DNA of 7,261 bases from positions 16,390-23,650 of the forward strand of contig PMCB01000083.1 in assembly GCA_003153955.1 (NCBI GenBank), in the 5' to 3' direction. The stretch comes from Dehalococcoidia bacterium. GTDB lineage: Bacteria > Chloroflexota > Dehalococcoidia > Dehalococcoidales > Fen-1064. The notes under the pieces are model-generated. The model searched no databases and was not told where the DNA came from. It saw only the letters and a list, made by a program, of their open reading frames with translations. Below, one piece after another: positions 1-4,624 of the stretch. Both the position numbers and the translations under genes were made by a program. Numbering within the stretch: position 1 is the stretch's first letter; each line of letters begins with the position of its first letter.

Positions 1-69
1 TCATTTTGGCCGGTCTTTCTCATTCACCTGTTTATCAACGTCTATTTTGTATGGCTGATTAACCGGTAA
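1..69 (+). CDS. C-terminal fragment of a membrane protein (5' end outside window)
   Basis: An open frame runs from the first base to a TAA stop at 67-69 and encodes 22 residues. They are strongly hydrophobic and aromatic (SFWPVFLIHLFINVYFVWLI) and are followed by N-R at the terminus. This looks like a last transmembrane helix ending in a short charged tail. The stop lies only 5 bp from the stop of the convergent acetyltransferase gene, and no terminator hairpin fits between them. Too little is visible to name a family. The frame could be chance, but it abuts the next gene tightly and its composition is membrane-like. Confidence 0.5.
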   Translation, partial: SFWPVFLIHLFINVYFVWLINR

Positions 70-74
70 GAGGC

Positions 75-614
75 TCACTTCGGAATCAATGAGAACATCA
101 CCGCGTCGTGGATTTTGCCGTGCAACAAAATCCGGTTCCGCAGAACACCTTCCCGCACGGCGCCGACTTTGACAGCCACCCGCTGCGAGGCCAAATTATC
201 GACCGCCACCAGGATTTCGATTCGGTTCAGTTTGAGTTCTTTGAAGCCGAAATCGGCTAATAATAACGTCGCGGCGGTGCAAACTCCCTGCTTCGTGCGG
301 GTTGTCCTGACCCAATAGCCGAGATTCGCAGTTTTGTCCGACTTTCTGATGTCGTTGAGGCCGCAATCGCCTAAAATCGCGCCATCCCGGGCATCGGTAA
401 TGGCAAAATCATAAATCGTGCCGTCTTTCCGGCCCTTTTGGCAGATTTTTATCCAGTTTTTACCTTCCCGAAGGGAATAATTCGCATGGCACCACGGCAT
501 CCACGGACTGATTTCAGCCATCGATTCCTGCACCACGCTGAACATTTCTTTCGCGTCTTTCATTTCCGCCGGGCGCAGTAGTATTTTCCCGTCCGTAAGC
601 TGCATTTTATTCAT
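75..614 (-). CDS. GNAT-family N-acetyltransferase, RimJ/RimL-like
   Basis: The 179-residue protein is a single GNAT domain that should transfer acetyl from acetyl-CoA to an amine, either a protein N-terminus or a small molecule. The N-terminal strand (ILLRPAEMKDA, residues 11-21) and the PWMPW segment (37-41) are typical of RimL-like members. The acetyl-CoA loop is around Q109-G110-V-C-T-A-A115, with Cys where many members have Gly. The C-terminal motif V-D-N140-x-x-S143-x-x-V-A-x-K149-x-G151 is classic for the fold. I chose the ATG at 614 over an upstream in-frame ATG at 680 for two reasons: GGAGGT (621-626) sits 6 bp ahead of it, and a near-consensus promoter (652-680) would overlap the longer version. 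The substrate is unknown. The gene is monocistronic and converges on the fragment at 1-69. Confidence 0.9.
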   Translation of the reverse strand: MNKMQLTDGKILLRPAEMKDAKEMFSVVQESMAEISPWMPWCHANYSLREGKNWIKICQKGRKDGTIYDFAITDARDGAILGDCGLNDIRKSDKTANLGYWVRTTRTKQGVCTAATLLLADFGFKELKLNRIEILVAVDNLASQRVAVKVGAVREGVLRNRILLHGKIHDAVMFSLIPK

Positions 615-651
615 GGTATGACCTCCGGTTTCCAGGGAATGATTAACGGAC

Positions 652-680
652 ATTTTACCGAAATAACGATATATAGTCAA
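652..680 (-). promoter_or_regulatory. Sigma70-type promoter of the acetyltransferase gene
   Basis: On the minus strand, -35 TTGACT (675-680) and -10 TAAAAT (652-657) are separated by exactly 17 bp, each matching consensus at 5 of 6 positions. Transcription would start near 645, giving a leader of about 30 nt that contains the GGAGGT ribosome site at 621-626. Confidence 0.7.
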
Positions 681-741
681 GATTCATATGGAATGGGAGT
701 AAATAGAAGTAATTTTTAATCTGGAGGCGACGATTAATGAG

Positions 742-750
742 TGATATAAT
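742..750 (+). promoter_or_regulatory. Extended -10 promoter of the YcxB-like gene
   Basis: TGATATAAT is a perfect extended -10 (TG-N-TATAAT). No convincing -35 lies upstream, as is usual for this promoter class. The start would be near 757, giving a leader of about 38 nt with AGGAG (783-787) 7 bp before the ATG at 795. Confidence 0.55.
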
Positions 751-794
751 AACATCATAAATTTCCGTAATTAGTTATCGGCAGGAGCGCAATC

Positions 795-1370
795 ATGATG
801 CCAAATGAAATCAAAGTGGAATGCCAACTTAATAACGACGATATTATCGCCTGGCATTATTATTATTTGCAAAATAGTCCTGAATGGAAACGTTTACAAA
901 AATCTAAATTTTTCGTTTACTCGAGTGCTGTTATGCTTTCATTTGTCGGCCTTATTGCAATCTTAAAAGGAATCATGACTGAATTTAGCCCCTGGGGCTG
1001 GACAGGTGTTTGCGCAGTTTTATTCGGGTTGGCACCGGTACCGCGATATTTACTTACGCAGCGCTATTTGCGAAATAAAATCAAGAAAAAAGTAAATGAA
1101 TTATACGGACATGGTAAAGACAGTTTAGTAGGAATACACAAATATACTATTTCTCCACAAGGCGTACATGATGTCACCGAAATGGATGATACGACTTTCA
1201 AGTGGAAAGCGATTGATAACATTGTACAAACTCGTGAGCATATTTTTATACTCTCTCCACCGCAATCAGCCTTTTTGATTTCAAAAAGGGCATTTCCTGA
1301 TGAAGTTGCCTTTAACCAGTTTTTTAAAGATATAAATACCATCTTTCAGGCAGCGAAAACAGCAAGTTAA
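795..1370 (+). CDS. YcxB-like membrane protein
   Basis: The 191-residue protein has a soluble N-terminus (1-38), two adjacent predicted transmembrane helices (about 39-60 and 67-88), and a basic stop-transfer segment (QRYLRNKIKKK). A C-terminal cytoplasmic domain of about 65 residues follows (115-178). Its pattern, Y-T-I-S-x-x-G-V then F-K-W-K-A-I-D-N-I and I-F-I-L-S-P-P-x-S-A-F-L-I-S-K-R-A-F, matches the YcxB-like C-terminal domain, whose biochemical function is not established. ATG 795 is preceded by AGGAG at 7 bp. A second ATG directly follows, so the true start could be 798. The gene is divergent from the acetyltransferase and convergent with the hicB block; its stop lies 10 bp from the severed RNase HI tail. 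No terminator is visible. Confidence 0.8.
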   Translation: MMPNEIKVECQLNNDDIIAWHYYYLQNSPEWKRLQKSKFFVYSSAVMLSFVGLIAILKGIMTEFSPWGWTGVCAVLFGLAPVPRYLLTQRYLRNKIKKKVNELYGHGKDSLVGIHKYTISPQGVHDVTEMDDTTFKWKAIDNIVQTREHIFILSPPQSAFLISKRAFPDEVAFNQFFKDINTIFQAAKTAS

Positions 1371-1380
1371 GGTTAGCTTT

Positions 1381-1438
1381 CTATCTCACCGCGTCGTTGG
1401 CGAGTTTATCGGCTTCGGCGTTGAGCTCGCGGGGGATA
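1381..1438 (-). pseudogene. Severed 3' end of an RNase HI gene (18 codons plus stop)
   Basis: These 58 bp match the end of the intact RNase HI gene at 2289-2346, with a constant offset of 908 bp. They encode the same 18 residues (I-P-R-E-L-N-A-E-A-D-K-L-A-N-D-A-V-R), including the last catalytic Asp, then a stop. The three mismatches are all silent: GAA/GAG at 1426, GAC/GAT at 1408, and stop TAA/TAG at 1381. Similarity stops abruptly just past the stop codon on one side and at 1438/1439 on the other. There is no start codon or ribosome site, so it is a remnant. The silent-only pattern suggests it descends from a functional allele or paralogue rather than a very recent copy of the neighbour. 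Confidence 0.9.
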
Positions 1439-1450
1439 CCTGAACATTAT

Positions 1451-1699
1451 TTAGCTTACTACCGCCAGCTTTTTCGCATTTTTAATTGTGATTGTAGGAT
1501 TAGAATTTGTTTTGGGGATGGGGAGTTTGTGTTCTTTCAGCAACGCGACATGTTCTTCAATACCCCATTTTGCTTTGTAAAGACAATCTTCTACCGAATT
1601 ACCAACGCCGGTAAAACCCTCAAGGTCCGGGGAATAAAAAGTAAAAAATGTGGGGTCTTCAGTCGCCTCAATAACCAGAGAATATTTTAAATCTATCAT
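1451..1699 (-). CDS. HicB-type antitoxin-like protein, without HicA
   Basis: The 82-residue protein has the HicB-like N-terminal signature: Y-S-L-V-I-E-A at the start, F-T-F-Y-S-P-D-L-E-G-F in the middle, G-N-S-V-E-D-C-L-Y-K-A at the first helix, then I-E-E-H-V-A-L-L-K-E-H-K-L-P-I-P. In characterised systems HicB neutralises the mRNA-cleaving toxin HicA and often represses its own operon through a C-terminal DNA-binding domain. Here that domain is absent, and no HicA-like ORF lies on either side. Only 40 bp separate it from the membrane-protein gene upstream. The ribosome site is weak; a GGGGGAGG run sits about 30 nt upstream, too far to be ideal. It could be an orphan antitoxin, a HicB-fold protein with another role, or what remains of a lost pair. 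Confidence 0.8.
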   Translation of the reverse strand: MIDLKYSLVIEATEDPTFFTFYSPDLEGFTGVGNSVEDCLYKAKWGIEEHVALLKEHKLPIPKTNSNPTITIKNAKKLAVVS

Positions 1700-1739
1700 T
1701 TTATTTCAAGCGAGTGTTAAACCTAGCCTCCCCCTGACC

Positions 1740-2270
1740 TTATTCCGCTTGTACATTGATCTGTTTTGCTTCGAGGGTCTTTTTAATCAATTCGATTATT
1801 GATTGTTGTTGTTTTTCACCGATCCAGATGCCCAGTCTTGATACCAATGCGCCAAAAACTAACTCCCCTATGCAACCAACAGGAAAAATCGATTTATCCG
1901 CACTAACTCCGTTCACAAAAAGAGCAATGGAACTCGTTAAAAGCATTACCAATCCAAAACCGAACCAGAAGTACATTAAGCCTTTAGTAAATCCCTGTAT
2001 ATCAAAACTGCCATCTATTATTGTACTTTTACCTGTTTGTTTCAATTCTCCACGATATTGAGGTTTCCAGGAATTACGACCCGCATTTTTCCAGATAAGA
2101 AATGTGGAACCTTTAACACGACCGGCTATTTCGCCCGGCGAACCGCCTATCCAAATAGTACCTTTGGCAGGCAGCAATCCGTTCAAACGGCTTATGCATT
2201 CGCTTTCTGGCAGCAGGGTAGAAAACTGAACCGTCCTCTTTTTCCCAAAAATAAATTCTTTAATATTCAT
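1740..2270 (-). CDS. Uncharacterised two-helix membrane protein
   Basis: I do not recognise a named family for this 176-residue protein. It has a basic N-terminus (K10-K-R) and a probably beta-rich soluble part, residues 14-92, containing G-R-V-K-G-S-T-F-L-I-W then R65-N-S-W-K-P-x-Y-R-G-E-L and G-K-S-T-I-I-D-G-S-F. Two predicted transmembrane helices follow (about 97-119 and 129-150), then an amphipathic, charged C-terminus (E152 to the end). The layout recalls small uncharacterised bacterial proteins with an RNSxxP motif before paired helices; this is resemblance only. The gene begins 18 bp after the RNase HI stop, with no strong ribosome site (CAGAACGAGCCCATTATC before ATG), and may be translated from read-through of that operon. 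It lies inside the 0.9-kb segment bounded by the two RNase HI gene ends. Confidence 0.75.
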   Translation of the reverse strand: MNIKEFIFGKKRTVQFSTLLPESECISRLNGLLPAKGTIWIGGSPGEIAGRVKGSTFLIWKNAGRNSWKPQYRGELKQTGKSTIIDGSFDIQGFTKGLMYFWFGFGLVMLLTSSIALFVNGVSADKSIFPVGCIGELVFGALVSRLGIWIGEKQQQSIIELIKKTLEAKQINVQAE

Positions 2271-2288
2271 GATAATGGGCTCGTTCTG

Positions 2289-2681
2289 TTATCTCACCGC
2301 GTCGTTGGCGAGTTTGTCGGCTTCGGCGTTGAGTTCGCGGGGGATATGCTTTAAAGATACGGTTTCGAACTTCATCAGTAATTGGGTCGCTTCGATGTAA
2401 AGCGGTTTGAGGCCTTCGGATTTGATTTTATAGCGGCCGCTCAACTGTCTTATCATCAGTTCGGAATCGGCGCGGATTTCGATGATTGTCCCACCCATTT
2501 TCTTCGCTTTCTGGAGCGCGGCAATCAGGGCTTTGTATTCGGCGACGTTATTGGTAGTAATCCCGATGCGCTGGGAGATCGTCGCCAGCATTTTGCCGTG
2601 TTCGTCTTTGATGGTGGCGCCGATGGCCGCCGTGCCGGGGTTGCCTTTGGACAAACCGTCGGTGTTAATGATTAATTTCAT
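2289..2681 (-). CDS. Short ribonuclease HI-like protein
   Basis: The 130-residue protein is a compact RNase HI domain, which cleaves the RNA strand of RNA-DNA hybrids using two metal ions. The four acidic residues are in place: D8 in N-T-D-G, E48 in T-N-N-V-A-E-Y, D72 in I-R-A-D-S-E-L, and D122 in N-A-E-A-D-K-L-A-N. It is shorter than the roughly 155-residue E. coli enzyme and appears to lack the basic protrusion, as in many bacterial RNase H-like proteins. The ATG at 2681 comes 6 nt after the stop of the zinc-ribbon gene and lacks a good ribosome site, so translation is probably coupled to that gene. Its last 58 bp occur again at 1381-1438. It could act on replication primers or R-loops; the name rnhA would be a guess. 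Confidence 0.9.
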   Translation of the reverse strand: MKLIINTDGLSKGNPGTAAIGATIKDEHGKMLATISQRIGITTNNVAEYKALIAALQKAKKMGGTIIEIRADSELMIRQLSGRYKIKSEGLKPLYIEATQLLMKFETVSLKHIPRELNAEADKLANDAVR

Positions 2682-2687
2682 GTTATT

Positions 2688-3383
2688 TCAGGCTAGAAAG
2701 ATAATCCGGCCGCAACTGCTGCAGCGCACCACACCGCCGCTCCTCGCCCGCTGCAGGTCGGTATTGGGCAGGGTAATGCGGCATCCCTGACAGATGCCCT
2801 GCTCCACTTTCGCGACCGCCAATCCTTTCCTTTTTTTGAGTTCCTGATAAGTAAAAAGCGTATCGGCGTCAATCAATGCCGCGATTTGCTGCCGGTTGGT
2901 CTCATTGACGGCCTGCGCCGCTTTCAATTGCATCAGTTCCACGACGAATTGTTTTTGCTGCATCTGCCACAAGGTCTGCAGTTTGGCCAGTTCGTCTTTG
3001 GTGGAGTCAATCGCTTTGCGGAGCGCTTCCAGTTCGTCCATCAGCCCCAGCGATTTATCGTCAAAAACAGAACGCCGTTTCTTCAGTTCGGCCGTTTCCT
3101 GCTGCAGGCTGCCGAGCTCTTTGGAATTGAAAATTTTACCGCCGTAGAGTTTTTTCTCGGTTTCTTTGATTTTGTTTGTCAGGTCGTCGATTTCCCACTC
3201 GGTGGATTTTTGCTGCGCGGTCAGGGTTTCCAGATTTTTCTGTTCCTCGGCCAGTTTGGTTTTGGCTTTGAGGACAAGCTGGCTTTCCCCGATTTGCGCG
3301 GACACCTTTTTCTGCGCTTGAAGATTGGCCTCAAGCGCAGTGTCGACTTCCTGGAGCTGGTATAAATCTCTGGCGATACTCAT
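2688..3383 (-). CDS. Coiled-coil protein with C-terminal C4 zinc ribbon (DUF164 type)
   Basis: The 231-residue protein starts with M-S-I-A-R-D-L-Y-Q-L-Q-E-V-D, typical of this family. Long heptad-like helices rich in K, E, Q and L follow (about 10-175) and should form an antiparallel coiled coil. It ends in a four-cysteine zinc ribbon: C198-Q-G-C201 and C221-S-S-C224-G-R. The helix-breaking L-Y-G-G-K at 79-83 is also usual in the family. The exact role is unknown; a nucleic-acid or protein scaffold is commonly supposed. It is the first gene of a probable operon with the RNase HI gene 6 nt downstream, consistent with a nucleic-acid function. The ATG at 3383 has AAGG at 7 bp. The nearest promoter candidate would give an almost leaderless transcript. 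Confidence 0.88.
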   Translation of the reverse strand: MSIARDLYQLQEVDTALEANLQAQKKVSAQIGESQLVLKAKTKLAEEQKNLETLTAQQKSTEWEIDDLTNKIKETEKKLYGGKIFNSKELGSLQQETAELKKRRSVFDDKSLGLMDELEALRKAIDSTKDELAKLQTLWQMQQKQFVVELMQLKAAQAVNETNRQQIAALIDADTLFTYQELKKRKGLAVAKVEQGICQGCRITLPNTDLQRARSGGVVRCSSCGRIIFLA

Positions 3384-3394
3384 TTCAGAGCCTT

Positions 3395-3423
3395 ATTGTA
3401 TACTGTCCGGCAAAACTTAGCAA
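3395..3423 (-). promoter_or_regulatory. Possible promoter of the zinc-ribbon/RNase HI operon
   Basis: On the minus strand, TTGCTA (3418-3423, 4 of 6) and TACAAT (3395-3400, 5 of 6) are 17 bp apart. Transcription would begin near 3388, only a few nucleotides before the ATG, so the message would be leaderless and the AAGG at 3391-3394 would not be transcribed. An upstream TATTAT-like box near 3434-3439 is an alternative. Confidence 0.3.
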
Positions 3424-3553
3424 CGAAAATTTAATAATACCCGTCATTGCGAGTTTACGTCAGTACCCGAAGCAATCTCAGGGCGCGGCAATTTCCTCCT
3501 TAACCGGGATACATTCGCTCTGCTCCCAGTGAGGTTGTCCGAAAACTTCTGGG

Positions 3554-3574
3554 TTGTCGGATCAAGTCCGACAA
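3554..3574. repeat. Hairpin, 8-bp perfect stem
   Basis: TTGTCGGA and TCCGACAA pair perfectly around a 5-nt loop (TCAAG), followed by TGACAA. It is one unit of the repeat cluster. No T-run follows on either strand, so it is unlikely to be a simple intrinsic terminator. Confidence 0.6.
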
Positions 3575-3586
3575 TGACAAAGAAAC

Positions 3587-3620
3587 ATGATAGATTCAAG
3601 CAGAAGCTTGAATCTATCAT
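3587..3620. repeat. Perfect 15-bp hairpin with AGAA loop
   Basis: ATGATAGATTCAAGC at 3587-3601 is the exact reverse complement of 3606-3620, with only AGAA between. This is the longest perfect palindrome I found in the window. It lies between two shorter repeat hairpins, with coding genes at some distance on both sides. It is AT-rich without a U-tract, so it suits a REP or MITE-like unit better than a Rho-independent terminator. Confidence 0.75.
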
Positions 3621-3632
3621 CGCCGGCTTGTC

Positions 3633-3653
3633 ATTCCCGACCTGATCGGGAAT
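3633..3653. repeat. Hairpin, 8-bp perfect stem (ATTCCCGA type)
   Basis: ATTCCCGA pairs with TCGGGAAT around the loop CCTGA. The same design recurs in degraded form at 6642-6659 and 6953-6972, which marks a dispersed repeat family. Confidence 0.6.
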
Positions 3654-3728
3654 CCAGTCGCCAAAGACATCATTATTACGTTTTGCCTGAGTAAATGAAG
3701 ACTGGAGTGAGGCGAGTGACTTGTATTT

Positions 3729-4193
3729 TTATCGTTTCGCCATATGGATTGCACTCCATTGTTCCCAGTCCGGGACTTTTTCCCCGACGACATAGAGAAA
3801 ATAGTAAGCGCCCATTTCGCCGAGGAATTTAAAATTCTTGCGCAAATCTTTGACCAGTTCCTCGTAGCTGCCGAAGGAACGGAGGTATTTCTTAAAGCCT
3901 TTATATTGTTTGTCCAATTCGAGCATACGGCGGGCATTAGCGACCACAGCTTCCAACTTGAGGTGGTTGCGGATTACGCGGGCGTCTTCCAGCAAGTCGG
4001 CCATTTTGGAGCCGGAGTATTTCGATATCACCGCCGGGTCGAAATTATCGAAGGCTTCCCTGGTACCCGGCCATTTGCTTTCCACCACCTGCCAGGATAT
4101 CCCCGCCTGAAAAGCGGCCTTGCTCATCACTTCCAGATAATCGGACAAACCTTTAGGATTGATTTGCTGCGGGGCTGCCACATGCGTCCTCAT
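3729..4193 (-). CDS. Tag-like protein (3-methyladenine-DNA glycosylase I superfamily), probably catalytically altered
   Basis: The 154-residue protein aligns by eye with the core of Tag, a helix-hairpin-helix glycosylase that removes 3-methyladenine from DNA. Shared stretches are A27-F-Q-A-G-I-S-W34, A-F-D-N-F-D-P53, L-L-E-D-A-R-V-I-R-N76-H-x-K-L-E-A, A-N-A-R88 and L-R-S-F107, then K-D-L-R-K and F-K-F-L-G-E-M-G-A-Y-Y-F. E. coli Tag has Glu38 two residues before the Q-Q-A-G-L-S-W block; here that position is Ala26. The N-terminal part with zinc ligands Cys4 and His17, and the C-terminal His175/Cys179, are also missing. It may have another specificity or a non-catalytic role. ATG 4193 is chosen because AGGAGG (4199-4204) is 5 bp upstream and a strong promoter excludes the longer frame starting at 4259. 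Confidence 0.8.
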   Translation of the reverse strand: MRTHVAAPQQINPKGLSDYLEVMSKAAFQAGISWQVVESKWPGTREAFDNFDPAVISKYSGSKMADLLEDARVIRNHLKLEAVVANARRMLELDKQYKGFKKYLRSFGSYEELVKDLRKNFKFLGEMGAYYFLYVVGEKVPDWEQWSAIHMAKR

Positions 4194-4226
4194 ACGTTCC
4201 TCCTGTCTCCGCCTGATTTTGTCTCC

Positions 4227-4255
4227 AGTATAAAGAGCCAAATGATAAGTTTCAA
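4227..4255 (-). promoter_or_regulatory. Sigma70-type promoter of the Tag-like gene
   Basis: On the minus strand, TTGAAA (4250-4255) and TATACT (4227-4232) are separated by exactly 17 bp, 5 of 6 matches each. The start falls near 4220, giving a 27-nt leader that contains AGGAGG. It has no LexA-type palindrome. Confidence 0.7.
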
Positions 4256-4624
4256 GCATCCTTCGCGGCGCATTACAATCAAATCACGAATGCACCATAA
4301 CCTGAAATAATAATTTTGAAAATTCACGAAACTATTATCGAAAATAGGTATGCGGAAGCACTCTGTGTTTTTTGATTGACCAGAGGCGATTCGGGTTTGT
4401 GGCCCAAGATGGAATGACTCTGTACTTTTTTTTCGATGTAAGTCTACCGAAATAAAAGTACCTTCGGCCGAATTGGAGAATGAATTCTGGTGTTCCACCG
4501 GGACCGTGTTTTCCCCAGGATTCAGGCGGACAGGTTAGAAACCTGTCCCTACAGAAATACCGGGGAATGCCCCTTTCGCCATTTTTAGCAGTCGAAGGTA
4601 CGGTCGGGAATGACAAAATCGAAG
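4256..4624. repeat. Non-coding region with repeat-like elements
   Basis: No credible gene lies between the Tag-like promoter and the terL stop. The segment 4458-4601 is bounded by an inverted 9-mer (GTACCTTCG and CGAAGGTAC). It contains the 9-bp hairpin at 4528-4548 and ends with GGGAATGACAA, a tag also seen in the repeat clusters at 3384-3728 and 6427-7113. It may be a small insertion or several overlapping repeat units. Confidence 0.45.
4528..4548. repeat. Hairpin GGACAGGTT/AACCTGTCC
   Basis: A perfect 9-bp stem with a 3-nt AGA loop, followed by CTACAG. It resembles a widespread intergenic repeat of the form GACAGGTTTnAAACCTGTCCCTAC. It lies about 80 bp downstream of the terL stop and could also end terL transcription, though no U-tract follows on that strand. 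Confidence 0.65.

Larger units (their letters stand above)
3384..3728. repeat. Non-coding region made of degenerate dispersed repeats
   Basis: This 345-bp gap lies between divergently placed blocks and holds no credible gene. From 3441 a segment beginning GTCATTGCGAG and ending near GAAGCAATCTCAGG has the form of intergenic repeats I associate with many bacterial genomes. Three hairpins follow (3554-3574, 3587-3620, 3633-3653), joined by the ATGACAA and GTCATTCCCGA tags common in such repeats. The block looks like several inserted repeat units in series. Confidence 0.55.

Noticed and set aside
737..760. Seven-codon ORF (MSDIITS) with GGAGG 9 bp upstream, ahead of the YcxB-like gene
   Set aside because: It overlaps the proposed extended -10 and would lie upstream of the transcription start. 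It could be a leader peptide only if the promoter is further upstream, for which I see no good candidate.
2886..3365. 159-codon plus-strand frame rich in Phe and Leu
   Set aside because: It is the antisense shadow of the coiled-coil gene, whose Lys/Glu/Gln codons read as Phe/Leu on the other strand.
3536..3660. Hairpins considered as a CRISPR array or as intrinsic terminators
   Set aside because: The hairpins differ from each other, are not evenly spaced, and lack U-tracts, so neither reading fits.
3744..4310. 188-codon plus-strand frame opposite the Tag-like gene
   Set aside because: It is antisense to a gene with recognisable Tag motifs, a promoter and a ribosome site, and has none of these itself.
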